A stretch of DNA of 64,000 nucleotides from positions 28,619 to 92,618 of the forward strand of contig DDSZ01000003.1 of assembly GCA_002344205.1 (NCBI GenBank), given 5' to 3'. This DNA comes from Opitutaceae bacterium UBA2377. GTDB lineage: Bacteria > Verrucomicrobiota > Verrucomicrobiia > Opitutales > Opitutaceae. The notes below the pieces were generated by a model. That model made no database searches. It saw only the letters and a program-made list of their open reading frames with translations, and was not told the origin of the DNA. The position numbers and the translations under genes were made by a program. This document shows positions 41,109 through 51,367 of the stretch, piece after piece. The first letter of the stretch is position 1. Every line of letters begins with the position of its first letter.

Positions 41109-41945
41109 TCAGAGATTGTCGGCGAAGTCCCGTTCGACCCGCTGGAAAAACCATGCGCCCGTTGCCAATGCCAACGTCGTTGCCAGCGCCGGAATCAGCA
41201 GCAGGGACAGCACCGCGTCCCCGCCGCCGAGCAGCGCCGCCCGGTTGCCCTCGATAATCCCCACCAGCGGATTGAGGGAGAAGAGTGCGCGCCACCTCTC
41301 AGGGATCAGCTCCAGGCCGTAGACAACCGGTGTCGCATACATCCAGACTTGGATGAGAAATGGCAGGGCATACATGAAATCACGGTATCGGACATTCAAT
41401 GCTGATATCCACAGGCTGATGCCGACCGCCAGCATCAGCGTCAGCAAGGTCACTGCCGGCAGCAGCGCGAGCCACCAGCCTGGCCATACCCCGTGCCACG
41501 TCAGTAACACTGCCATCACGCCAAGCGAAACCGCAAAGTCTACCAACGCAGCGGCGGCTGCCGCGCAGGGAATCAACAGCCGCGGGAAATATACCTTCGA
41601 GATCAGCTTCGACTCCGCCACTAGGCTGTTGCCCGCCCGCTGCAGGATGCCGGCAAACAGATTCCAGCCCAACAGGCCCGCGAAGACGAACAACACATAC
41701 GGATGCCCTCCGCTGGGCAGTCCGGCAAACCGGCCGAAAATTACTGTAAAAATCAATCCCGCCACCAATGGCTGCAACACCACCCACACGATGCCCAGTG
41801 CCGTCTGCTTGTAACGCAGCTTGATGTCGCGCGTGGCCAGCATCACCAGCACGTCGCGATACTCCCAGAGTTCGCCCAGCCGGAGCCCGAGCCAGCCCCG
41901 CGCGGGCCGGATGCGGACAAGGGGCGGCGGGGAAACGACGGTCAT
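41109..41945 (-). CDS. wzm: ABC-2 type polysaccharide export permease
   Basis: A 278-residue permease with the family start ELWEYRDVLVMLATRDIKLRYKQTALGIVW (split here by function: amphipathic interface helix, then first membrane helix), about six membrane segments, and the conserved NPLVGIIEGNRAALLG near the C-terminus. It exports undecaprenyl-linked polysaccharide with Wzt. The ATG at 41945 lies 5 bp from the divergent transcription unit on the plus strand (methyltransferase). Longer in-frame starts would run into that gene. Confidence 0.93.
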   Translation of the reverse strand: MTVVSPPPLVRIRPARGWLGLRLGELWEYRDVLVMLATRDIKLRYKQTALGIVWVVLQPLVAGLIFTVIFGRFAGLPSGGHPYVLFVFAGLLGWNLFAGILQRAGNSLVAESKLISKVYFPRLLIPCAAAAAALVDFAVSLGVMAVLLTWHGVWPGWWLALLPAVTLLTLMLAVGISLWISALNVRYRDFMYALPFLIQVWMYATPVVYGLELIPERWRALFSLNPLVGIIEGNRAALLGGGDAVLSLLLIPALATTLALATGAWFFQRVERDFADNL

Positions 41946-41991
41946 AAGGATGCAAAAGTGTGAAGTGGAGCCCGGCCGGGTCAACTCCCCC

Positions 41992-42900
41992 ATGGCCAAG
42001 ACGGCGAACCCGGACAAAAAACTCGCCGTGTCCTCCCGCGGACGCGATAAACCCGGCGTGGCTGTTACCACCCGTGCCCTCGCCTTCCTCCGCCGCCTGC
42101 GGCACGCGGACGCCCGGTCGCTGGCCTCGGCCGTGTTGAACCGACTGTGGCCCGCCCGCGCGAGGCTGGCCCCTGTGATCTTGGCTGCCACCCGCGGCCA
42201 AACCGGCTTGGAGATCGGCGGGCCCAGCCGGGTGTTTATGGATGGTAAAATTTTGCCCGTTTATGCGGCGGCCGTCCGGGTGGACAACGTGAACTTCGCC
42301 TCGCAAACCGCCTGGGAAGCCGGCCTGCGCGAGGACGGGGATTTTGTTTTCCATCCGGCCAAACCGCCCGGCCGCCAGTTTCTGCGCGAAGCCACCGCGC
42401 TGCACGGGATCGCCGACGCCGGCTACGACTTTCTCCTGTCTTCCCACTGCCTGGAGCATGTTGCCAACCCGCTGGCCGCGTTGCGCGAATGGCACCGCGT
42501 CGTGCGCCCCGGCGGCCATCTCGTCCTGATCCTGCCCGACCCTGTGCATACTTTCGACCATCGCCGGCCCGTCACCACACTGGCCCATCTGCAGGAGGAC
42601 TTCGCCCGCGGCACGGGCGAGGACGACCTGACCCACCTCGATGAGATTCTGACCCTGCACGACCTGCGGCGTGATCCTTGGGCCGGCTCGGCGGCGGCCT
42701 TCGCCGGCCGCTCGCGCCACAACGCGGAAAACCGCTGTCTCCATCATCATGTTTTCGACGGGGCGCTCCAGCGCGCCGTGCTGGAGGCCTGCGGCTGGAC
42801 CGTGACCGCCACGGAGCGGGTGCGCCCGCTTCACCTGCTGGCCCTTGCCCGCCGACCGGCCCCCGGGGATAATTCTTTCCCCGCCGCCGCCGGTGTCTAG
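41992..42900 (+). CDS. SAM-dependent methyltransferase
   Basis: A 302-residue class I methyltransferase. A SAM-binding motif appears as [11 protein letters not shown] (about 70-80), followed by VRVDNVNF and the [30 protein letters not shown] segment, which holds motif II and the post-II strand, typical of glycan-locus methyltransferases. A basic N-terminus of about 40 residues precedes the domain. An upstream ATG at 41950 is possible. It is the first gene of the rightward glycan unit and may methylate a sugar or sugar-linked group. Confidence 0.85.
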   Translation: MAKTANPDKKLAVSSRGRDKPGVAVTTRALAFLRRLRHADARSLASAVLNRLWPARARLAPVILAATRGQTGLEIGGPSRVFMDGKILPVYAAAVRVDNVNFASQTAWEAGLREDGDFVFHPAKPPGRQFLREATALHGIADAGYDFLLSSHCLEHVANPLAALREWHRVVRPGGHLVLILPDPVHTFDHRRPVTTLAHLQEDFARGTGEDDLTHLDEILTLHDLRRDPWAGSAAAFAGRSRHNAENRCLHHHVFDGALQRAVLEACGWTVTATERVRPLHLLALARRPAPGDNSFPAAAGV

Positions 42901-42916
42901 GCTGTCCGGGATACGC

Positions 42917-43609
42917 ATGAAGCTCTCCATCGTTATCCCCTGCTACAACGAGGCCCGCACCATCCGGGCGATAGTGGACGCCGTGCGCGCCGCGCCCGTG
43001 GCCGACAAGGAGATCATCATTGTGGACGACTGTTCGCGCGACGGCACACGCGACCTGCTCCGCACCCAGATCGCCCCGCTCGTCCACCAGATCATTTATC
43101 ACGAGGTCAACCGCGGCAAGGGCGCGGCGCTGCGCACGGGCTTTGCCGCCGCCACCGGCGACATCGTCATCGTGCAGGACGCCGACCTCGAATACGACCC
43201 GCAGGAATACCCGCGCCTGCTCAAGCCCATCCTAGACGGCAAGGCCGACGTCGTCTTCGGCTCGCGGTTCATGGGCGCAGAGGCGCACCGCGTCGTCTAT
43301 TTCTGGCACATGGTGGGCAACCGCTTCCTCACCCTGCTCTCCAACATGTTCACCAACCTCAATCTCACGGACATGGAGACCTGCTACAAGGTCTTCCGCC
43401 GGGAGGTGCTGAAGCAGATCGTGATCGAGGAAAATCGCTTTGGCTTCGAACCGGAGATCACCGCCAAGGTCGCCGCGCTCAAGGACTGCCGCATCTACGA
43501 AGTCGGCATCAGCTACTACGGCCGCACCTACGCCGAGGGGAAAAAGATCGGCTGGCGCGACGGCGTCCGCGCGCTCTGGGCCATCGTGAAATACAACGTG
43601 TTCCGGTGA
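42917..43609 (+). CDS. Glycosyltransferase family 2 (dolichyl/polyprenyl-phosphate sugar synthase-like)
   Basis: A 230-residue GT2 of the DPM1-like type, which would load a sugar on a polyprenyl phosphate carrier. Motifs are [45 protein letters not shown] and the DxD in [10 protein letters not shown] lysine/arginine-rich C-terminus without membrane helices suggests a peripheral enzyme. It is followed by a GT-C-like gene 10 bp away, so the lipid-linked sugar may be the donor for that protein. Confidence 0.92.
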   Translation: MKLSIVIPCYNEARTIRAIVDAVRAAPVADKEIIIVDDCSRDGTRDLLRTQIAPLVHQIIYHEVNRGKGAALRTGFAAATGDIVIVQDADLEYDPQEYPRLLKPILDGKADVVFGSRFMGAEAHRVVYFWHMVGNRFLTLLSNMFTNLNLTDMETCYKVFRREVLKQIVIEENRFGFEPEITAKVAALKDCRIYEVGISYYGRTYAEGKKIGWRDGVRALWAIVKYNVFR

Positions 43610-43619
43610 TCTCCCCACC

Positions 43620-45329
43620 ATGCTTGCAGCGGCCAGTGCGACGTTGCTCTTCAGCCTGATCGTCACGGCGCTCACCTTGCCGCTGGCGGCCCGAATACCG
43701 GGATATCCGCCGGTGCTCCGTCTCGCCCTCGGCCTCGCGGGAGCCCTCATCATTCTGTATCTCGCCGCCGGCCTGATCTACGTATCCGGTGCAGCCTGGA
43801 GTTGGTTGTGGCTGCCACCCGTGACTGCCATCGTCGGTTGCTGGCGAATGCGGTCTGCCATCGCGGACCTCACCGGCGATCCGGCCGTGCGCTCCACAGC
43901 GGTCGGGGCAGGGCTGCTGGCCCTGTGGTGCATCGGCCTGCACGCCGTGATCTACAGCTATTCCGGGGGAGCATGGGCTGGCGATTGGTTCGAGCACTAC
44001 GAGCGGGCCCGTTTTTTCCTGCATCGCTGGCCGCTGGACCACGCTTTTCTCGGCTTTGGCGCACTGCCCGCGCGTCCGCCGTTCGCCAATCTCGTCACCG
44101 GCGGGCTGCTGGGATTGTCCGGCGACACCTTCGCGTATTACCAGACGTTCACCACATTGTTGAGCTGCCTGGCATTTTTCCCGCTCGCCGCGCTTGTCGC
44201 CCCCGATGGCCGGGATTCGCCCGGACTGCGGCTCCTGCCGCTGCTGCTGATGCTGAACCCGCTGTTCGTGCAGAACGCGACCTTCCCCTGGACCAAGCTG
44301 GCCGCAGCCTTTTTCGTAATGCTCGCATTTGCCCTGATCCGGCGCTCGCTGGATGGCGGAAAGGGCGGCGGGCTAGCCTTGGTGATGTTGGCTGCGGGCC
44401 TGATCACGCACTACTCGGCCGGTCCCTGGATTATCGCGCTGGGCGCCGGGTGGTGGTGGCTGGCGCGGTCGCAGCCCGTCTTGTCCGGCACGCGCCGCGA
44501 ACTGCTGGCGGGGGCCGCTGCCGGCGCTCTGCTGGCCGGCACCTGGCTGCTGTGGGCGGCCGTGAATTACGGACCCCAGCTTCTCCTGAAGGCCACTTCG
44601 ACGGTCGGCGACGCCCCTGTCGCCGGCTTCCGGGGCGTGCTGGCCGTTACGCTGGGCAACCTGCGCAATACCCTGCTGCCCGACTGGCAAGCGCCGCTGT
44701 TCATGGTCTTTTGGCAGCAGATGGATGCCACCGCCCGGTTGCGGGACATTTTCTTTATCCTCTACCAGCAAAATTTGCCGCTCGCCTTTGGCCTCGGCAA
44801 TCTGGCCGTGCTGCTCTGGCTGGTGAGAAATCGTCACGCCGCCCCCCGACTCCGGTTCTGGTGGGTGGCCGGACCAACGGTCGTGTTACTGGGAATCGCG
44901 GTTCACACTACGCCGGTCGCAGTGGGTCTGACCCATATCTGTCTCCAGCCGCTGATTCTGTTTGGTCTGGCCGGTGTTGCAGTTGCTTGGTCCAGCCTGC
45001 CGCGCTGGTTGCGGCGGGTCTGGGTTGGCGGAGTCGCGGTCGATTTTTGTCTGGGTATCGCCCTGCACTTTGCTCACCAGTCACTTCTGTTGCCCCGGTG
45101 GCTCCACCCCGGGGACACACCCTACGAACTGACTGGCCGCTGGCCCAGCTCCGCCATGCTCAACTATGCCGGCAAGCAACACCTGGCGCAGCCTTTCCTG
45201 GCCGACAGCGTGCTGCCGCATGCGCCGTGGGTCTTCCTGGCACTGGTGACCCTGCTGGGTGTTGCCTTGGTCCGGTGGTTCAGGGCCATGCGGAAAATGA
45301 CTTCACCCGGCGGCCCGGTCCGCCTTTAG
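43620..45329 (+). CDS. GT-C-like polytopic membrane protein
   Basis: A 569-residue protein with about twelve or more membrane segments. Extracytoplasmic acidic residues in the first loop region (AGDWFEHYERARFFL, about 121-135) resemble the Asp/Glu pair of GT-C glycosyltransferases that use polyprenyl-phosphate sugars. No clear soluble domain follows. I cannot assign an acceptor. It lies between two GT2 genes of the lipid-carrier type. Confidence 0.7.
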   Translation: MLAAASATLLFSLIVTALTLPLAARIPGYPPVLRLALGLAGALIILYLAAGLIYVSGAAWSWLWLPPVTAIVGCWRMRSAIADLTGDPAVRSTAVGAGLLALWCIGLHAVIYSYSGGAWAGDWFEHYERARFFLHRWPLDHAFLGFGALPARPPFANLVTGGLLGLSGDTFAYYQTFTTLLSCLAFFPLAALVAPDGRDSPGLRLLPLLLMLNPLFVQNATFPWTKLAAAFFVMLAFALIRRSLDGGKGGGLALVMLAAGLITHYSAGPWIIALGAGWWWLARSQPVLSGTRRELLAGAAAGALLAGTWLLWAAVNYGPQLLLKATSTVGDAPVAGFRGVLAVTLGNLRNTLLPDWQAPLFMVFWQQMDATARLRDIFFILYQQNLPLAFGLGNLAVLLWLVRNRHAAPRLRFWWVAGPTVVLLGIAVHTTPVAVGLTHICLQPLILFGLAGVAVAWSSLPRWLRRVWVGGVAVDFCLGIALHFAHQSLLLPRWLHPGDTPYELTGRWPSSAMLNYAGKQHLAQPFLADSVLPHAPWVFLALVTLLGVALVRWFRAMRKMTSPGGPVRL

Positions 45330-45336
45330 TCCCGTC

Positions 45337-46284
45337 ATGTGCGCTCACCCGGCCTCACCCGAGATCACGATCGTGATGCCGGTTTTCAACGAACAGGAAG
45401 TATTGTTACAGACCTTTGCCCGGCTGACGGCCCTCTTTGCCGCGCAACCGCAATGCCGGTGGCAGGCGATCTTCGTCAACGACGGCAGCCGCGACCGCAG
45501 CGCAGAATTGCTTCGCGCGCAGGAAGCCGCGGACCCGCGTTTCCATGTCGTGGAGCTGACGCGCAATTTCGGCTTTCAGGCCGCGCTCGCCGCCGGCTTG
45601 GCCGCCGCCACCAACGCCGACGCCGTGGTGACGATGGATGCCGATTTGCAAGACCCGCCCGAACTCATCCCCGAATTGGTTGCGGCGTGGCAAGCCGGAG
45701 CGGAGGTTGTTTTGGCGGTGCGCCGCTCCCGGCAAGAAACCGGTGTGCGGCGGCTCGGGATGGATGCCTTTCACGCCCTGTTTGGGCGGCTGACGGACGG
45801 ACCTCTGATCGACACCAATGCCGGCACCTTCGGGCTGCTCAGCCGTGACGCCGTCACGGCTTTCAACCAGCTGCCGGAACGCCAGCGCTTTTTCCCGGGC
45901 CTTCGGGCCTGGCTTGGCTTCAACGTCGCGCAGGTGCCCTACGACCGGCAAGAGCGTGCGGCCGGCCAACCCCAACAAACCCTGCGCCGGCTGGTGCACT
46001 ACGCCCTCGACGGTCTGTTCAGTTTTTCCCGCCTGCCGCTGCGGCTCCTCACCTATTGCGGGCTCCTGGTGGCGGGGGTGGGCTTCAGCCTGGGCACCTT
46101 CTACATCGTGCGGCGGCTGGTCGGCATCGAGATCGCCCAGACCGGTTTCACCACCCTTGCCGTCCTCGTGTTGTTTCTCGGCGGCCTGCAGCTCATTGCG
46201 ATCGGGGTGCTGGGCGAATACCTCGGGCGTATCTATGATGAGGTGAAACGCCGGCCGCTTTACCTCGTGCGCCGGCGGTCATGA
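45337..46284 (+). CDS. Polyprenyl-phosphate glycosyltransferase with C-terminal membrane helices (GtrB/ArnC-like)
   Basis: A 315-residue GT2. EITIVMPVFNEQEVL and FVNDGSRDRS start the catalytic domain; the donor-binding DxD is MDADLQDPPE (about 96-105), and the GtrB/ArnC-type TNAGTFGLLSRDAV and RAWLGFNVAQVPYDR follow. Two hydrophobic helices occupy about 226-290, as in enzymes making polyprenyl-phosphate-linked sugars. Its stop overlaps the next gene's start by 4 bp, so the product may feed the GT-C-like protein at 46281. Confidence 0.92.
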   Translation: MCAHPASPEITIVMPVFNEQEVLLQTFARLTALFAAQPQCRWQAIFVNDGSRDRSAELLRAQEAADPRFHVVELTRNFGFQAALAAGLAAATNADAVVTMDADLQDPPELIPELVAAWQAGAEVVLAVRRSRQETGVRRLGMDAFHALFGRLTDGPLIDTNAGTFGLLSRDAVTAFNQLPERQRFFPGLRAWLGFNVAQVPYDRQERAAGQPQQTLRRLVHYALDGLFSFSRLPLRLLTYCGLLVAGVGFSLGTFYIVRRLVGIEIAQTGFTTLAVLVLFLGGLQLIAIGVLGEYLGRIYDEVKRRPLYLVRRRS

Positions 46285-48530
46285 TGCGGCGTGTCCTGTT
46301 GCTTGGTCCCTGGTTGGCGCTGGCTGCGGCAATGTTCGCCACCGCCTACCTTATCATCAACACGACCTTCATGCTGTATGACGACGAGGGCTACGTGCTG
46401 CTCTCGTTGCGCGACTACCTCGCCGGGGGCCGGCTTTACGATGAGATCTTCACCCAATACGGGCCGTGGCCGTTCGTATACCATCAGCTCGTTACCGCCG
46501 TGCTGGCGGAACCGCTCACTCATACCCTCGGCCGCTGGCTGACCGCAGCACACTGGACCGGCTGCGGTTTGCTCATGGGCGCAACCGCGCTTCGGCTCAC
46601 GAATCGGCCCGTCGCCGCACTGGCAACCGGGGCAGCAACCTTCTCGCTGCTCTGGCAGATGAACTCCGAACCCACGCATCCCGGCAGCCTGATCGCCGTG
46701 CTCGTGGCCGGCGCCGTATATGCGATGGTCCGGTTGCCCACGCTGGCCCGTCCGGAAGTAGCGGCGGCCTGGCTCGGCGTCACGACCGCCCTGCTCTGCC
46801 TGACCAAGATCAATGTCGGCCTGCTGCTGCTTGCCGGAGTCGGAGCGGCGGCACTGCGCTACACCGTCTGGCCCGACCGTTGGATCCGCCCGGCCGCCAT
46901 CACGGCCGGTGCGGGTCTGCTGCTCGTGCCATGGGGCCTGATGGGGCGCAAGCTGGATGAACCTTGGGCCCTGATCTTCGCGCTGCAATTCACCCTCGGG
47001 GCCGGACTGTTGCTGTGGGTTACGCCACCGGCAGAAAACAACCGGCGGTTGCAACCGCGGCTTTGGCTGGTGGCAACCGCAGCCGGCTTGGCCGCCGTGC
47101 TGGCGGTGGGCACGATGGTGTGCCTGCGGGGAACTTCACCGGCCGCGCTGCTGGAGGCGGTGCTGATCAGTCCGCTGCGCCATCCGGCCAATTTCTTGTT
47201 CGGTTTCTCCTGGATCCCCGAAAGCTGGGCGGTATCGGCCGCGGCATGCGTGCTCGCGCTCCGGGCCGGATGGGAACTGCGGCGACGCGGTTCGCTGGCC
47301 CACGCCACCCAGCTCGCCGTCGTCCTGACGCGTCTGACGGCCCTGGGATTCTTTTGCTGGCATCTGCAAACCTGGCTCACGATTTACGGAGTCGGCCGCT
47401 TGATCACGGTATGCCTCCCGCTCCTGCCCTTGTTTATGGTGCCGCTCCGGCCGCTACCAAACGCAGCCGGTGTGCCCGCGGCTTGGCTCGCAGCCTTTGT
47501 CGCGCTCCCGCAAATCCTCCATGCGTTTCCGGTAGCCGGCAGCCAGATGGGCTGGGCGACCTTTGCTTTCATGCCACTGTTCGCCGCAGGGTTGCATGAA
47601 GCCTGGGAAGTGTTGGGCGCCGCGTTGCCCCGGCTGGGCCGCCGCTTGGGCCCGGCGGCATGGGCAGTCCTGTTGGCTGCCACGGGCTGGCAGCTCTGGC
47701 TTCTCGGTCACAACGGCTGGGAGCATCACCGCGTGGCCAAGCCGCTCGGCCTCCCGGGCGCCGAAAACGTGCGTATCACCGGGCCAATCCGCGAATCCCT
47801 GCGCATCCTCACCCTTAATGCCAGCCTGCATGCCGATGTGCTTTTTTCCCGGCAAGGCATGTTCAGTTACAACCTCTGGAGCGGCGTGCCGACCCCCACA
47901 ACACGCAACGCCACCCATTGGTTCTGGCTCCTCGACGAGGCCGACCAGCAGCGGATCATCGACCGGCTGGAAGCCAGCCCGCGCAGCGCCGTCATCGTCA
48001 ACCATCCCAGCGACGAATTCGTCGCACGGCACAACATCCCGGTTGCCGGACCGCTGCATGACTACATCGAAAACCGCTACCGAACGCTTTTTCAGACCGG
48101 TTACAGCCCACATACCCGGGACTCTATCCTCTCTTTTCTCGTGCCCCGGGAAAGCCGAGCGGTGCCCTTCGGTAAGATTGAAGCCTTGACCAAAGACGGT
48201 GCCGAATCCGTCGGCCACGAGCCGATGCTATTGCGCGCCAACCTGGTGCTGGACGGCAGGCCCGTCACGGTGCGGCTGACACGCGCCTCTTATCCTTGGC
48301 GGCTGCTGCACGATTTTTCCGCCACTCCCGCGGATATTTTCCTCGAACCTATCAATTCCGAAGGGCTGACCTACGGCACGCCGTTGCGATTAGCGCAGGC
48401 CGGCGCACTCCGCGGGCTCTACCGTCTGACCATCATGACCGAAAGCGCGCCAAGCTTCGACCGACTCCATGATGCCGTGCTCGAGGTGCTGGATGAACAT
48501 GATCAGGTGCTCGCGGAAGCGCTGTATTGA
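46281..48530 (+). CDS. GT-C-like glycosyltransferase membrane protein
   Basis: A 749-residue protein with about eleven membrane segments in the first ~480 residues and a soluble extracytoplasmic C-terminal part of about 250 residues. The first outer loop carries MLYDDEGYVLLSLRDYL (about 31-47), the typical acidic pair of PMT/GT39-like and other GT-C enzymes. Translational coupling to the upstream lipid-sugar GT2 suggests that it uses the lipid-linked sugar. Acceptor unknown. Confidence 0.75.
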   Translation: MMRRVLLLGPWLALAAAMFATAYLIINTTFMLYDDEGYVLLSLRDYLAGGRLYDEIFTQYGPWPFVYHQLVTAVLAEPLTHTLGRWLTAAHWTGCGLLMGATALRLTNRPVAALATGAATFSLLWQMNSEPTHPGSLIAVLVAGAVYAMVRLPTLARPEVAAAWLGVTTALLCLTKINVGLLLLAGVGAAALRYTVWPDRWIRPAAITAGAGLLLVPWGLMGRKLDEPWALIFALQFTLGAGLLLWVTPPAENNRRLQPRLWLVATAAGLAAVLAVGTMVCLRGTSPAALLEAVLISPLRHPANFLFGFSWIPESWAVSAAACVLALRAGWELRRRGSLAHATQLAVVLTRLTALGFFCWHLQTWLTIYGVGRLITVCLPLLPLFMVPLRPLPNAAGVPAAWLAAFVALPQILHAFPVAGSQMGWATFAFMPLFAAGLHEAWEVLGAALPRLGRRLGPAAWAVLLAATGWQLWLLGHNGWEHHRVAKPLGLPGAENVRITGPIRESLRILTLNASLHADVLFSRQGMFSYNLWSGVPTPTTRNATHWFWLLDEADQQRIIDRLEASPRSAVIVNHPSDEFVARHNIPVAGPLHDYIENRYRTLFQTGYSPHTRDSILSFLVPRESRAVPFGKIEALTKDGAESVGHEPMLLRANLVLDGRPVTVRLTRASYPWRLLHDFSATPADIFLEPINSEGLTYGTPLRLAQAGALRGLYRLTIMTESAPSFDRLHDAVLEVLDEHDQVLAEALY

Positions 48531-48536
48531 GCGCCG

Positions 48537-49271
48537 TCAGCGCTTGCGCGCCACGAGCACCAGGCTCACCCCAAAGGGCATGGGCACACGCGCCATGGCA
48601 AGGCGCACCAGTTGCCAGCGCAGCAGCCGGTTCAGCCACGCGGCCGGGATGCGGTTTTCCGCCCGGGCATCCGGCGTGCGGGCGGGAAACCATTTCCGCC
48701 ACTTCCGCACCAACCACACCGCCGGATACACGAGGACGTTGGTGTAGTTCACGTGCACGAGCTCCCACTCCGTCGCCGGGAAGAGCGCCCGCAACTGCGG
48801 ACGCGAATAACGCCGGAAGTGATGCAGCCCCACATCCCAGTCGCTCCACAGCGCCATGCTCGCCGGCACGGTCACCAGCGCCACGCCACCGGGTTTCAGC
48901 AGCCGGTGGAATCCGCGCACAACGGCGGCATCGTCCGGTGTGTGCTCGAGCACGTCGAGGGCCGTCACATAGTCCAGCGAAGCATCGGGCAGCGGCACGC
49001 GGTCGCCCGCCAGACTGAAAATCTGCTCGGGGCGAAAGCGCGCCCGCAGCATCCGCAACGCCTCTTCGTGATCATCGAGCACCAGGACGCGGCAGAGCGC
49101 CGCCATTTCTTCCGCAAACTGTCCGGTGCCCGCGCCGCAATCGAGCAAGACGTCGTCCGGCCGTGGGGAACGGATCCGTTGCAGCCAGCGCCGGGCAAAC
49201 TCCCGCTTCCCGGCATAGAACCAGTGCGTGCGCTCCACCTCCGCCAGTTTGGTGTATTCCTCGGCATTCAT
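48537..49271 (-). CDS. SAM-dependent methyltransferase
   Basis: A 244-residue class I methyltransferase. LLDCGAGTGQFAEEMAAL (about 42-59) is motif I, LVLDDHEEALRMLRARF includes the acidic residue for ribose binding, and YVTALDVLEHTPDD is motif II-like; RRYSRPQLRALFP follows. A hydrophobic stretch near the C-terminus (about 205-230) could be membrane-associated. It is convergent with the upstream GT-C gene and divergent from the next. Target unknown, probably a glycan or lipid carrier. Confidence 0.9.
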   Translation of the reverse strand: MNAEEYTKLAEVERTHWFYAGKREFARRWLQRIRSPRPDDVLLDCGAGTGQFAEEMAALCRVLVLDDHEEALRMLRARFRPEQIFSLAGDRVPLPDASLDYVTALDVLEHTPDDAAVVRGFHRLLKPGGVALVTVPASMALWSDWDVGLHHFRRYSRPQLRALFPATEWELVHVNYTNVLVYPAVWLVRKWRKWFPARTPDARAENRIPAAWLNRLLRWQLVRLAMARVPMPFGVSLVLVARKR

Positions 49272-49285
49272 GCGGCCTTGCCCAG

Positions 49286-51367
49286 ATGCGGGCGCCGGGC
49301 AGCATGGGGACTCCGTTGCCCTTGTCCACGCCCACCTTCAACGTCTCGGTTTCCCGCCGGCGCCGGTTGTCCGCCGCCGCCGTTATCGTCCTCTTGGCCG
49401 TCCACGCGTGGCTGGCGCTTTCCGCCTCGCGGGAAAAATCCGCCACGGTGGATGAAATCGCCCACCTGACCGCCGGCCTCGCCTACTGGCAGCACCATGA
49501 TTACCGGCTCCAGCCCGAGAACGGCAACCTGCCGCAACGCTGGGCCGCGCTGCCCGCCTGGCTGTCCGGCAGGACCTTGCCCCCGGCAGACCATCCCGAT
49601 TGGCCGGTCGCCAATGTGTGGGGCTTGGGCCGCGATTACTTCAACGCCCAGGGTCCGGCCCTGGACGATCTGTTGTTCGCCGGCCGGGCGATGAACCTGG
49701 TCTGGAGCCTCGCCACGGGACTGCTCGTCTGGTGGTGGACGCGGCGGTTATTCGGCGACGCCGGGGCCTTCGTGGCACTGGCCCTGTTTACCTTCTGTCC
49801 GACCTTTCTTGCCCACGGCGTCCTCGCCACGTCGGACATGTGCATGACGTTTTTCATGCTCGCGAGCGTGGGCGCCTACTGGCGGCACCTGCAGGATTTT
49901 CGCCTTGGCACCGGGCTGTTGAGCGCCGTGGTGCTCGGACTCGCCTGCGTGGCCAAATTTTCCTTCGTGCTGCTGCCGCTGATGCTGGCGCCTCTCCTGA
50001 TTTGGCGCATGCTGGCACGCCCGCCCCTGCCGTGGCGCGGCCGGTTGCAGCATGAGCGCAAGGCCAAGGCCGGCCTGCTCCTCTCCTCGGCAGCGGTTCA
50101 TATCCTTGTCGCGTGGCTCATCATCTGGACGTGCTTTGGTTTTCGCCACGACGCGGCCGGCCCCGGCCTGCCGGAACTCGCCGACTATCACCGCCCGTGG
50201 TCCATCGTGCTGGCCAGCTTGGAAGGCAAAGGGGGGTGGTTTGACACCGTGCGGCAGTGGCGGCTGCTGCCGGATGCATTTTTCTACGGCTTCGCCTTTG
50301 TGGTGGACATGTCGCAAATGCGCGGGGCCTTCCTCAACGGCGCCTACAGCCTCACGGGCTGGGTCGAATTTTTCCCCTACGCCTTTCTCGTCAAAACTCC
50401 GTTGCCGCTGCTCCTCGCCCTGCCCGCCGTCGTTGCCGTGATCGGCTGGCGCTGGCGGCAACAGCCGCAGGCCATGGGCGCCGACCTGGTCCGGGTGACG
50501 CCGCTGCTGGCGCTGTTTGCGGTGTATTGGCTGTTTTCAATCACCAGCAATCTGAACATCGGCCATCGCCATATCCTGCCGACCTATCCCGTGCTGTTCA
50601 TCTTTTGCGGTGCGCTGGGCTGGTGGGCGGCGCGGGCAAGACAGCGCATCGCCGCCGGCGCCGTGGTCGCATTGCTGGTGGTCGCCCAGGCCGCCGCCAG
50701 CTTCCAAGTGCGGCCGCACTACCTCGCTTTTTTCAACCAACTCGTCGGCGGGCCGGCCCAGGGCTACAAACACCTGGTGGACAGCTCGCTCGATTGGGGC
50801 CAAGACCTGCCCGGTCTCGCGCGCTGGCTGGAAGCGCAGCCCGACGTCGTCGCGGGTGAAACGAAGGTTTATCTTTCCTATTTCGGCACGGCCGATCCCG
50901 GCCACTACGGCATCCGGGCGCGGCCGCTGCCGCATCTGCCCAAGGCGGGTTACTCGGCCCAATGGCATGCGCTGCAGCCAGGCATTTACGCGGTGGGCGC
51001 CACCATGCTCTCGCACGTTTACGCCCCCGTGCAGGGGCCATGGACCGCGGAGATGGAGCGTGAATACCAAACGCTGCGCGCCTTGGAGCCGGCGTTGCTC
51101 CATTATGCCCGGACGCCCGCCGCCCGCGACGAGATAGCCGCCATCGCACCGCATGAACAATGGGTGAAAACCTGGGATCGCTACGAAGATCTGCGCTTTG
51201 CCCGGCTGTGCCATTACCTGCGTGCACGCCGGCCGGACGACCATGTCGGCCACTCCATCCTGCTTTACCGGCTGTCGCCTGCCGAACTCGACGCAGCCCT
51301 GCACGGACCGGCGAGAGCGCTGGGGGCAGCCATCGAACATGCCATACGGCATACCTCCACACGCTAA
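49286..51367 (+). CDS. GT-C-like (PMT/GT39-like) membrane protein
   Basis: A 693-residue membrane protein with about ten to twelve helices. The first outer loop has SATVDEIAHLTAGLAYW (about 46-62), the acidic signature of dolichyl-/polyprenyl-phosphate-mannose type transferases, and a later VDSSLDWGQDLPGLARWL (near 505-522) begins a soluble extracytoplasmic part. The start is at 49286, or 49304 as an alternative. Its stop TAA shares bases with the next start ATG (TAATG), so the next gene is coupled to it. Confidence 0.78.
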   Translation: MRAPGSMGTPLPLSTPTFNVSVSRRRRLSAAAVIVLLAVHAWLALSASREKSATVDEIAHLTAGLAYWQHHDYRLQPENGNLPQRWAALPAWLSGRTLPPADHPDWPVANVWGLGRDYFNAQGPALDDLLFAGRAMNLVWSLATGLLVWWWTRRLFGDAGAFVALALFTFCPTFLAHGVLATSDMCMTFFMLASVGAYWRHLQDFRLGTGLLSAVVLGLACVAKFSFVLLPLMLAPLLIWRMLARPPLPWRGRLQHERKAKAGLLLSSAAVHILVAWLIIWTCFGFRHDAAGPGLPELADYHRPWSIVLASLEGKGGWFDTVRQWRLLPDAFFYGFAFVVDMSQMRGAFLNGAYSLTGWVEFFPYAFLVKTPLPLLLALPAVVAVIGWRWRQQPQAMGADLVRVTPLLALFAVYWLFSITSNLNIGHRHILPTYPVLFIFCGALGWWAARARQRIAAGAVVALLVVAQAAASFQVRPHYLAFFNQLVGGPAQGYKHLVDSSLDWGQDLPGLARWLEAQPDVVAGETKVYLSYFGTADPGHYGIRARPLPHLPKAGYSAQWHALQPGIYAVGATMLSHVYAPVQGPWTAEMEREYQTLRALEPALLHYARTPAARDEIAAIAPHEQWVKTWDRYEDLRFARLCHYLRARRPDDHVGHSILLYRLSPAELDAALHGPARALGAAIEHAIRHTSTR

